The notes under the pieces were generated by a model. The model did not search any database and was not told the DNA's origin. It worked only from the letters and a program-made list of their open reading frames with translations. A stretch of DNA of 64,000 bases from Cytidiella melzeri (taxonomy: Eukaryota; Basidiomycota; Agaricomycetes; Polyporales; Irpicaceae): positions 310,001 through 374,000 of the forward strand of contig JABYQR010000001.1 of assembly GCA_022592445.1 (NCBI GenBank), read 5' to 3'. Position numbers and translations under genes: made by a program. Shown piece after piece: positions 12,541 to 22,205 of the stretch. Within the stretch, counting starts at the first letter, position 1. Each line of letters begins with the position of its first letter.

Positions 12541-13624
12541 ATGGACGAAGAAGAGGCAGAGTTGCGCAACCCGTTTCCATCACCACCGTCTCACTATACA
12601 AACTACACTAGTCATAATCTAAAGCTTCTCGAACTCCTCAAAGAACGCGTCGGCGAGGATGCAGTCGCGAACGCGAACCAGGTCGAGGTGTTGTCGGACC
12701 AGGCGGATGTTCCTGACTGGCCTTTGACGCAGCTGGAGAAGCCAAGGGTGGATTGGATGATGGAGGAAGGGCAGTACACAGTGTTTGGAGATACCTGGCT
12801 TGTACATCTTACCCTGTGTATGCAAACATTCGTTTATTGAGGGCGAATTCTCGTAGGTCAAGGATACCATACCTTCGTTAGCGGAGCTCGGAGGTCATCA
12901 ACTATATCCTGAGGATCCCAGCGTAGGTTCGTTCAATATCGTGCAACTCCATGTGTGTGTTACCTTGCGCTGACTCCCCCGACGTGGCAGATCGTCGCCC
13001 GGCTCTGCTCGCTGTGCTAAAGTCGATGCTCGTCACGTATTCTCACCTGCTCGACGCGCTCCTTCTCCCTCCTCCCACAGCGTCGTCGATGGAGGCTCCA
13101 GATTGGCACAGGCATATCGAGTGGATTACTGTCTTGTCACAAAACCTCATGGCTGCTGCCAACGACATGCGTCCTGTGCAGGTCAATTTATCGTCTTGGT
13201 CTGGTGGCGGTAATCAATGAATCTGATTTCATTCGCAGGCTAGGGGCAACCTCGAGTCCATGATGCTAAGGCAGCTCGAACTACGTCAGGCAGAGACTCA
13301 AAGTATTCATAGGTACGTGCAATATACGTATCGTACGACCCTCTACGATGTCAACTGATGACTTGGTAGTCAATGCGATGCTTTGGAAGCTAAACTGAAG
13401 GCGTTAGGTCTCGCCGCTAAAGAGCTATCAGAACAGGGAGACGACATTTCCGACCAGACCAAAGATGGCACATCTGTGGCCGTTTTCACACAAGGGCAAA
13501 CTGCCCAACAAGCAATTGTATGTCGTCGTGTCAAGTTCTCCCTTGTATTCACTCGTCATTCGATTAGGCCAGAGTCGCTATCACCGCAGAGGACGTATCA
13601 CGATGGGCGGAAGAAATAGGCTGA
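12541..13624 (+). CDS. MED7: Mediator complex subunit 7
   Basis: MED7 is part of the Mediator middle module, which links transcription factors to RNA polymerase II. The protein starts MDEEEAELRNPFPSPPSHY, the usual acidic start with the proline/aromatic segment. Next come VDWMMEEGQYTVFGDTW, IPSLAELGGHQLYPEDPS and RRPALLAVLKSMLVTYSHLL, then a helical hinge and a C-terminal coiled coil (LRQLELRQAETQ, LEAKLKALGLAAKEL). Introns interrupt near 12794-12857, 12927-12990, 13180-13238, 13312-13369 and 13517-13568. The last exon ends SRWAEEIG with a TGA at 13622. It sits 172 bp after the second ligase and is convergent with the GNAT gene. Confidence 0.9.
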
Positions 13625-13686
13625 TGTGACGACGAAACGGAAGCCTGGCCGGTAAGGAGAGTGGACCCAGGCGAAACGGAATAGCC

Positions 13687-14205
13687 TCATTGATTACACT
13701 CTCCTTCCTTGCTTAGCATGATCTTTCCCTCTCCTAGATCCCTCTCGTGCTTCCAACCTCGCTTCAAAAGCCAAGCCCACATAACTGGAAACCGTGACGG
13801 TGTTGTGCAGACGGTGTACGTCAGGCTGGGATCCGTCATCACCAAGCTCGTCATTCGTTCGAGGCATCCCATCTTCCGCCACTCTGGGAGCACACCAGCG
13901 AGCCATAAATGCAATGTCTCCTTCCCCCCGTGCTTCAACGGTAGTGAATGCGCGCGGGGATGCACGAACAAGAAGGCAATCGGCTTGGAGGTGTATGAGT
14001 CTCCATCTTGGCCATCAGACGCGATGGAGGTCAAGTAGATTATTGTGGAAGAATCATGCGATAGTTGCTCCGTCCAGTACTGCAGAGATGCGTATTTGGT
14101 GCTTGGGTCTGCCGAGAATATTTCGTTCGATAGTGAAAGCACTTCAGGCAGGATGGCAGCAAGGTTGGTTGAGGCTCGATTTAAGACGTGTGCTTCCAAC
14201 TGCAT
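13687..14205 (-). CDS. GNAT-family N-acetyltransferase
   Basis: Single exon, 172 residues. The central LHLWLAGVLPEWRKMGCLERM holds the beta-4/acetyl-CoA-binding part of the GNAT fold. The family's Q/R-x-x-G-x-G/A pyrophosphate loop is only weakly kept here (EWRKMGCLERM). The C-terminal FPVMWAWLLKRGWKHERDL matches the end of small fungal GNAT proteins. Substrate unknown: small amines, amino acids or antibiotics are all plausible. No signal peptide or membrane segment is visible. It is divergent from the BCL7-like gene (283 bp apart) and convergent with MED7. Confidence 0.72.
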   Translation of the reverse strand: MQLEAHVLNRASTNLAAILPEVLSLSNEIFSADPSTKYASLQYWTEQLSHDSSTIIYLTSIASDGQDGDSYTSKPIAFLFVHPRAHSLPLKHGGKETLHLWLAGVLPEWRKMGCLERMTSLVMTDPSLTYTVCTTPSRFPVMWAWLLKRGWKHERDLGEGKIMLSKEGECNQ

Positions 14206-14488
14206 TGCTATATCGCGGATCGTTTTATGACAATCCGAATCGACATGGAGTCAGCTCGCTCGCTCGCCGTCGTAGGCAAGGTACTCACTATACTACTGCA
14301 ATGTGACTCCAAATTTCGAATTTCGAGCCTTGGTCGAGTGCCATGCGAAATTAATCGCCATCCGTCGATGCGTGAGAGTGGCCGACGCGACTTTGACGCG
14401 CCTGCAGAGCGAACGCAATTTGGAGTTTCCTGTATACCATCAACTTCTACAAAACACAACCTCAGACTACTATTTTGAACCCAGAAAA

Positions 14489-15203
14489 ATGTCAACGAGA
14501 CGACGAGTTGGCTTCAGCACCTCCAGCTCCGAGGCTTCGAGAAGGCAGTTGATGCAGCCTGTCCCATGTTGGGAGAAGGCTTGGGTTCTGCCAGACGGTG
14601 CAGCTGTAGGCTCGACCTTCAAGGTTTACAAGTGGGTCAAGACAGAGAAGAAGCAAGTGAGTGCTTCGTTGTAGTACTCTTCTAAGTGCGTTAGTGTTCT
14701 CAATCGAATTGTGCCAACTGCAGCAATTCAGCGACGACGAAGGCGAGACGGACCAGCCTCTCGCGCCTCTGCCAGACGAACCGGAGGCGGTAGACGGAGA
14801 TGACGAGATGGATCAGGACGAAATTACCAACTCTGTCGCACCGACGCCTGCGCCCATGTCGCGTGAAGTGTCCGAGCCACCGCAAATCCCACGAGAGGAG
14901 TCCAAACCGGCAACCCCGAAGCCTCATCCACTTTCAGTGTCGTTCCAGCCTCCTTCGCCTACACCAGTGGTGGAAGATGACGTGTTGGACGAGTCACTTA
15001 AGCCGTTAGAAGAGACTGTTGATCCTGTTGATGAAGGTGTCGACGACGTCGGGTTGGATATGTCGCAGATGGGCCCCGACGGCGAGGCATTTGAAGGAGT
15101 GGGCGACTTGTCACAACTTCAAGCCACAGACGCCTTGTTGGGAGGGCCTAGTTTACTCGTAGATGCTATGGACGAGGATCCGTTTGCGGGAGCGGAGCCA
15201 TAA
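14489..15203 (+). CDS. BCL7-like protein, possible SWI/SNF-type remodeller subunit
   Basis: Two exons (14489-14656 and 14724-15203) give 215 residues. The N-terminal third contains CWEKAWVLPDGAAVGSTFKV then YKWVKTEKKQQF. This fits the animal BCL7 N-terminal pattern: W-x-K-x-W-V, a short loop, then an aromatic-K-W-V strand. The rest is acidic, rich in Pro, Asp and Glu, and probably disordered, ending DAMDEDPFAGAEP. BCL7 proteins are known as subunits of animal BAF complexes. A chromatin-remodelling role here is inferred from the short motif only. An unrelated acidic nuclear protein is the alternative. Confidence 0.55.
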
Positions 15204-15541
15204 GGCGGCCAGCCTCATGTGCGTATTCGTTCTGCACGTCTACTCATGCTCATATGTGTAGTTTCACTGCGTCCGATGTTCACAAGGTTCACGATGCTGT
15301 GAGACGTTGATCATACGTTGTTATACATGGTTTTACAAGATGTTACAAGTGCATGAGAACGACGGACTTCCAAGAACCTATCGCAAATCGAAATGTTAAA
15401 TTGTATGCCGTCAAGGTACGGGCCGCTCATAACATACAAGGGTGCTGACTAGAGCTATCAACATGTCAGCCAATATATCACAGATAAGAGGCCAGTGGCT
15501 TGCTTACCCGCCTACCCGCAACATGATACGACACGGGGAGT
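15204..15541. other. Convergent 3' region, no gene
   Basis: 3' flanks of the BCL7-like gene and of the small cysteine peptide gene. I see no coding signal in it. Confidence 0.5.
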
Positions 15542-15700
15542 TTACTTCTTCTCCTCGCAAGCGCAGTTGGGCCAGTTGCAGGTCTTAGGATCGGACTGGG
15601 TGGTGGCGGCGCAGTTTACTTCGGCGGGGGCAGGCTGTGTGGTGAACAAGATGTAAGACACACTGCGGAGGTTGAAAAAGGACGTCGTGCTGCTCACCAT
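15542..15700 (-). CDS. 31-residue cysteine-containing peptide (metallothionein-like candidate)
   Basis: The minus strand reads ATG at 15698-15700, followed at once by a GTGAGC donor. A 63 nt intron (15635-15697) ends CACACAG, then comes one exon (15542-15634) ending TAA. Exon 1 is thus only the start codon. The peptide begins MPAPAEVNC and ends CNWPNCACEEKK, with four Cys spaced C-x10-C-x4-C-x-C. There is no signal peptide. A TATATAAA box lies about 80 bases upstream. The CxC pair, small size and strong promoter suggest a metal-binding or stress peptide like fungal metallothioneins, though four Cys is few. The alternative is that it is a conserved short peptide of another role. Confidence 0.5.
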   Translation of the reverse strand: MVSSTTSFFNLRSVSYILFTTQPAPAEVNCAATTQSDPKTCNWPNCACEEKK

Positions 15701-15780
15701 TGCGAGTTGGGAAAACGGTTGGTAAGTGGTTGTGGTAAGAGGACAAGAGTTGCTGAAGAGATGGTAAACGGAGGGCGAGC

Positions 15781-15788
15781 TTTATATA
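15781..15788 (-). promoter_or_regulatory. TATA box of the small cysteine peptide gene
   Basis: TATATAAA on the minus strand, about 80 bases before the ATG at 15700. It is one of the best TATA boxes in the window and the main support that the tiny gene is transcribed. Confidence 0.55.
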
Positions 15789-18700
15789 CGAGTAGAGAGC
15801 GGTGACACGTGTGAGTGACTGATGCAGAATTCTAATACACACCTCCCTATTGCCAGCACTACCACAGACGCATCCCCTTCTAACTGTTTCTGGCTGAATG
15901 CTTCAATAATGTTTGCACCCGACAACGAGCTCTATCTCGCATCATGATCCTAGCCATCGATGGTCCACCAATTCATCCCAGTCCAAAGCGGTAGGTCAAC
16001 ACGATCCACAGGCGCTCCCCGCGGCCACTCGATATATCCCTCAATCTTCGAACATACACCTTCAACAGCACAAAACATCCGTGATAGCTACATAGATGCT
16101 ACGTGTGTGTGTCGAGCCGAACTTGGCGGAGACTGCAAGCATGTCCACTCTTTCTCGTGCGTTCCCGCATACCCTCTCCTAGTCCTGACCACTGATCCAC
16201 TATTGACACAGCTGCAAGTGCACGGGGACGGCAAGATCCCGCCGCCATAATGAGAAGGCCATTCTGGACTTGCGCAAACAGATGCCGCGGACTGAGCCAT
16301 GCCGGCAACATTATGGAAACTGTACGTTGCCAGTGCAGCCGTGGTCCCTGATCACTCCGTCAGCTGTCTGTAATCCTCAGGCTCGCAACGCGGTGCGGTA
16401 CAGTTCTTTGATGGAGTTGGCTTCCACAAGTTTGACTCCTCATGGCCTCTGTAGAAAACCATTCGGCTTGTAGTTGCTACTGCTGCACCGCCCGGCTGGG
16501 CATTATTATCGATCGTTGGGCTATCACCGGCCAAGCCCACTGTGCAAGCCATCGCGATACGCAGGAGAACAGCAATGCCTGATATTCTGCAAGATATACT
16601 GCTAGACCAGATTGGCTCCTCGCTTCGCTCTGTGGCTCTTCGGCTCCCGCCAACACGTTGACGAGACATGTATCTTGTTGCCGAAGTATGTATTATCGCC
16701 ACGCCATCTCGTGACCTCACTTATCTGTGCATTTAACAGCCCACGTATGTTATACTTTTTTCCCGCTGATTGTCAGGGCCCTGACGCCCCGGATGGTTGG
16801 TCATGGAGCAACATGTGACATGTGGTTGCCTGGGAGTAGCTTTCAGTCCATTGACTTCCCTGCCTTCTTGGAGGTCATGTTCAAAGACATGGAGCATGCT
16901 GGCATCTGCAACAAGCTTGCGAGCGTACGTCCCAAGACCTCAACCGTTCGCGTGTCTGAGACCGGCATGGCTGATCCATAATAGCCCTCTTCTAGCACCG
17001 ATTTTCCTGACGTCCCACATTGGAGTGTCTAGCCTCTTCTCTGCTAGAGACATCCTGAAGTGTCGACCTGCTTCGGCATGCCAGCATCCATTCTATACAT
17101 GCGCCGCTGCTGAAGGTGTCGTCGTGTCATCTGTTAGCACACTAGGACTCATTGATGCTAATCAATGCACTCAATATAGACCTTGTATATGGGGCCGCCA
17201 TGCCGACATAGCGGAACTCAAGCGCAATGACATGTCACAGACTAGTAAGTATTCAACTTGTCTCCTTGCCGAAGGTATCTATACACTCAGCATGGCATGT
17301 GGCAGAGCACGCTGACGTCGACGACACCACATTCAGAATTCACAGCATCGCGCAGATACAAGAGCGTGATGATTGAGCTCTACACGGCGAGTCTTAGACA
17401 CTTTTGCCTGCTCCCTACCGTGGAAACTTCCCGCTTCTGCCGCGCAGTCGTGGCCTAATGATTGTTTTCTTCGCTAGTGTACAGGTGCTTGTCATACTTG
17501 TGAGACATCTAATCAGATAATGTCGTAACAATCTGATTAGATGTGACCATAAACGATAGGCGTTGCGAACCGTTCTCTATCAGCATCTTTCCCACCAAAA
17601 ACCCACCTCCTCTACTGGAACATCTGCATTTGCCACGTCCGTCTATTCTGGCAGCATGTCGCAAAAGTGGGCCTGAAAAGCTTGATTTAGTAGGCGATTG
17701 GTATCTCTGGTATGACAAGATGCGGCGGTGGGGTTTATATTTCGTGTGCACGGCAGACATCGGCGGGACGACGAATCGTATGTCCTTCTCGCCTGGAGCA
17801 CCTGCTCCGTGTATTCTCTGACAACGCCGTTTTTCAAATCTTGCAGCTTGTGGGCGTGCAGTACGTATACCACATTGGACTCAAGCAGGATGGATGACCA
17901 CGCATCCAATGGACGCATTATCCGCTACAAGATCAGCAATGCTTGGCGACATGCCCTGGGGTAATACTCCTTGCTAGGCACACATAAACTGAAAGTTAGT
18001 CGTGCGCACAGGTATGTTGAAGATTGAACGCGGCCAACGCCCTCGCACACTATAATTAGATCTTCGCAGGCTTCGCTTACGCCGAAGAGCCCTTCTAGAT
18101 GATGAATGCCAGGCGAGCGCGGACTAGCATTTCTTCATATTTTTGTCAAGCATCCTTTCCCCCCAGCCAGTAAGAGAATAGACCTAAATGTGACCTAGGA
18201 CCAGACGGCGCGACTGAGGACACGACAGATGACGAACGCATTTTGGTGAGTCGACGAAGAAACACGAGGCTCGTTGCGTTGCGTTTGAATGTGAGACGGA
18301 AGTCGTTGGCAGGCTGCAATGAGTTGGGTGACACAGTTGTGTTTATTGTGTTTATGTTCTAGGAGAGCTGCAGATACATTGGTCTTTCTACAAGCTGGAT
18401 ATATTCATCGCTTGTATATCATTACGAGGACGACGACAGCGAAGTCATCCGTGGACAATACCCAAGCGAGCACGGGAAATGAGCAGCGTAGACCGCGCGC
18501 CCTCAGGCAACGACAAGCCTATCGCCCAACCTAGCCTTTGCTGCCTGAAACAGTGCTTTGAGTACAGACACAGCCTGGTAAGTGTCCCATCCTGATCACC
18601 AGAGGCCAGTGGCTTTCTCGCAATTGCCGGGAGTCGTAAGACTGAAAGCGAGGATTCGTTCAGAAGTTTGGACGCTCACTATATTGTAGTTGTGTGGCTT

Positions 18701-18832
18701 TGTTTGGTGACAGGCGTCTGCTCAGCCGAGGTCGCTCACAGCGAAGAGCCCTTTCACTTTCAGCCCTCTGTCATTCTCTGCATTCGACCCGGTCAAGGGT
18801 CTTGTTATTTGGTGCTTGGTCGCTAGCCTGCA
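15789..18832. other. 3 kb gene-poor region
   Basis: I could not assign a gene. Open frames are short, change frame every 100-200 bases and carry no known motif. Between 17680 and 17900 pieces such as DWYLWYDKMRRWG and FQILQLVGVQYVYHIGLKQ lie in neighbouring frames of the plus strand. This could be an intron-split or decayed gene. The region also contains a near-palindrome around 17512-17545 (AATCAGATAATGT ... ATCTGATTAGA). Most likely it is degraded coding or mobile DNA. Confidence 0.35.
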
Positions 18833-19872
18833 ATGGTCAGGCGAATTGCGACTCAGGTGCACAAGCAAGCGTCGCGCCTGCTGCTTCAAAAGTTCATAAA
18901 ACGAGAGCCAGCATGGTTCCAAGCAGTCCTTGACCACCCACCGCTCCCTTTGCCGCCTCGTGAACCACCAATACGACAAGACTATGACCTGCCGCCACAA
19001 GACCAATTAGCAGCGCGTACAGCGCCTGCAAAGCGCATGCGACCAGCTTCTCGCAGACCGCTACCTATACACTATTTGGAGGACGACGTCCGGACGCAGT
19101 TCTTCAAAGACCATCCGTTTGAAGCATTCCGTCCTCGGATGTTGGTGGAAGGTGGGGAGGTCGAGGCTGAGCACCAGATACGGGGTGAGAGCTGGACGAG
19201 ACTGCGGCAGCGGGGCAGTAATCCCTCACCGGAAGAGTACGTATCTGCCTTGTCCACCATATCGCACAATTGACGTGTCGTCTAACCTGTTGTTTGCTGT
19301 ATCGCCTTCATCCGAGTAGTGCCATACGCTTCGCTGTTAATCTGCACGAATCCCACAATATTCCAATAACCCACGCATATTCGGCAGCCATCGCGCAGTT
19401 CCGTGCTCTCCGATCCGAGCACGAGGTGTCCGTTCGAGTTGCGCTAATGGAGGCGGAAACCTACGGAATCAAGCTTGGGCCGTCAATGACAGAGAGGATG
19501 TTTGAGGAGGAGGACAAGGCGTTGAAGTCGTGGTCGAAGAACAAGCAGGCGGATGCGATGGCAAACACTGCCAGGAAACGTTGGCGCATGATACCTGAAC
19601 AGGTTGGTGAGCCGAGTGCGTGGACGAAGGGAGAACATTACATCCGCCTGTGGCAGGAAGGTGTACGACCATCGTACGCACCTACACTTGCTACGAATGT
19701 CATCACCAGTGCCGGCTTGGAGACGACAAAGTCTGCATCTCCGCCGGCTGTCGGCGGACCTCCTTCGCAGCCACCTTTTCCCCCAAGCGGCAACAAGAGG
19801 CACGCGAATAGGAGGAACCCGAAGCCTCCGGTACCCAAATTGAAAAGCATCATGACCGGGATTCCACCATAG
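18833..19872 (+). CDS. RSM25: Mitochondrial small-subunit ribosomal protein mS23 (Rsm25)
   Basis: Part of the small subunit of the mitochondrial ribosome. Two exons (18833-19236 and 19320-19872) give 318 residues in frame. The N-terminus RRIATQVHKQASRLLLQKF, followed by PAWFQAVLDHPPLPLPPRE, is the family start. The central QFFKDHPFEAFRPRMLVEG is the best-kept block. Exon 2 continues with AIRFAVNLHE and a basic, proline-rich C-terminal extension typical of basidiomycetes. The N-terminus is basic, as expected for import without a long presequence. It is convergent with RPN5, 183 bp apart. Confidence 0.85.
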
Positions 19873-20055
19873 CATGCTTTCGCAGGGTCTCGCGGTTGGA
19901 TCATCGTCACAGTTGTAGAAGTTTACTCACAGTGCTTGTAGCCACTACTAATTGCGTTACTACCCTCACTCGATCGGATTCAACCGTCAAAGAGGTACTG
20001 AATGATGTCCATGAGGAGATAAGCTACATACAACATGCAAACGCGAACTTCATCA

Positions 20056-21861
20056 TTACCCTTTGATTCTGGCCTGCGCGGCCTGTGCTGCGTTTACACC
20101 CATCCATGTCTTCTCAATTAATCCCAGGAGTCTCGACATGTCGGAACTCCAGTCGTTCATCACATCTTCTGCACTCCTCGCCTGTCTGAACTTGATTATA
20201 CCTGTTGGCCGGTCGATTCGCGCCCATACTGTCTTTGAGACGACCAACCGGCACAATGTTTCTTCGGTTTCTCGTTGCGAAAGATTGAGGAGGTTAGTCA
20301 GGCGGTCCAGGGTAATGCGAGTGTAATATTGTGCGACAATGCGAATGTTCTGCATACCAACATCAGGACTGAGGTGATTGGCGAAGAATTGGCGGAACTT
20401 ACATGTTCGATGATACGTTTGTGAAGGTCATCCCAATGCTTGTCTGAGCTAAACACACTTGTCTTTCTGAGATGAGGGCCGTATACGTCTTCTATACCCG
20501 GCCATCTCATGAGCTCCGCAGTCGTAAAGCACTTGATGAGCGCGCTGTAGATGTTCTAAGTAGCTGTAGATGGCAGCAAGCAGGAAGAGAGCATACTAGT
20601 GAAGGTCTAGCTTGACAAGAGCAGGGTCAATAGACAGGCGATGGAGCATGTCCGACTGCTCATTGTCGTGCGGTGCAAGAACAATGTAGTACACAATGTG
20701 CTCCAAAGCCTTGAATTTGTAATGCTCAGCAGGAGGTATGCGTAGTGACGGAGAGAACCCACCTCGCGCCCTCGTCCCGTTTCCTCGGCTTTGATGGTCG
20801 GCGTCTCCCATATTTTGTAGTAATGCTTTGTGGCATCCAAATACTCGCTATGTTGGAGTGCGTATTGGATCATCATATCATAGTATCTGAGTTTGAGGTC
20901 CTAAATGTTCGGATGTGGAGTCAGTAGAAGAACGTGCTTTAGGGAAGGCGAACACACCTCATTCTCCTTCTGCGTCAAAAACGTTTCATTAACCTTGCGA
21001 CCTGCTACTCGCACTTTCACCCAGTCTCCTTCTCCTCCGCCAATAGCGTTGCTTTGTCCCTCCTGGCCTTTTTCTGCGTCCTTCTCTCGCGCGACCATGA
21101 TGAGAAACCGCATCTGCTCCAGAATAAACTCCGTCTTTTCTCGTCGCTCCATTGACGAGTATGTCTCAACTTGAAGTTCCGAGAGGAGGTCGGAAGCAGT
21201 TTGTTTTGATTCTTTGGGAGAAGGGGAGGCAGGTGTGGGACTGTCTGCGAGGGACTCATGATGATGGGCGAGGAGGAGGGTAACACGGGCTCTAGGTGTT
21301 TCTAGGAAAATCTGAACGACAGGTGAGTCTTAGCGCGGGTACCAATATTATAGGTACGCACCTTCCCCTCCGTTACAGAACGCAGTGTCTCAATTAGCTC
21401 GAGCCATCTCTCAGTGCCATCTCTCTCCTTGATCTCCTGCAGCCACCCCATGACCAGCTCTACTACAGCTTGTATAACAGCCTTCAGCTGCCCGTGTTTC
21501 TTGCTCAATACCTGAATGTTGTGGTTGAGCAGAGTATAATTTCTTGCATCGTAGGTGAGTTGAGCGATCTCTTTCACAAGACGAGTAGTCGAGTTCAGAT
21601 CTGAGGCCTATTCAGATATCTCTGTCAGTTGCACCATGGTGATTGAACAATGTAGCGCGTACATTTCGCGTCTGCTTCTCGAGTACAAGAAGCTTTTCGA
21701 TAGCGTCTTCCAGGTTTCCTGACTATAGCGAACACGAATGCTTTAGTTTATGTACTTATAATGTAATATTGGAGGTGCACCTGTGCTAGTGATTTGGTCT
21801 CCGGAAGAAGAGTATCGACCTCAGCCGTATAGTCCTTCTCCTGCTTCTTGACGTCCGCCAT
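20056..21861 (-). CDS. RPN5: 26S proteasome regulatory lid subunit Rpn5 (PCI domain)
   Basis: Non-ATPase subunit of the proteasome lid. Eight exons by eye. Exon 1 (21781-21861) encodes MADVKKQEKDYTAEVD and exon 2 (21663-21722) encodes SGNLEDAIEKLLVLEKQTRN. TPR-like helices follow (LVKEIAQLTYDARNY, REKTEFILEQMRFLI). The PCI region has LHYALIKCFTTAELMRW and NIRIVAQYYTRITLDRL with LLNLSQRETEETLCRLV, the winged helix. The last exon ends AQAARIKG-like with a TAA at 20056. There is a longer-than-usual acidic/Gly insert (near 21020-21060) and a Ser/Pro-rich insert (near 21190-21250). The frame stays open upstream of the ATG to about 22077, but MADVKKQ matches the usual start. Confidence 0.9.
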
Positions 21862-22205
21862 GTCGTATCTTCTAAATTGTATAGGATTCGTGAACCAGGT
21901 TTGTGTGAATGAGCCTGCAGTAGTCGACTGTCCGAGTCCCAAAGGCTGAGACTGACGCGTCGCGTTCAGTCGCGTGGGCGTCTTTCCACCTTGGGTCGGA
22001 CTCACGTGCCTGGCGCTCCTCGCCCATTTTGGAAGGCGAGTAAGTTCAGAGGCAAAGAAGAAGATTCGCTCCCCCACTGGGCTTTCTACAGGATTAGGGA
22101 TTTCGCTTGCGTCAGAGTCACAAAGAAGATGTATTTCATGACGATCGTCCTACGACAGTGCCAGCACCAGTAATACATAAGTATAGGTATGCTTAAGTAA
22201 GGAGA

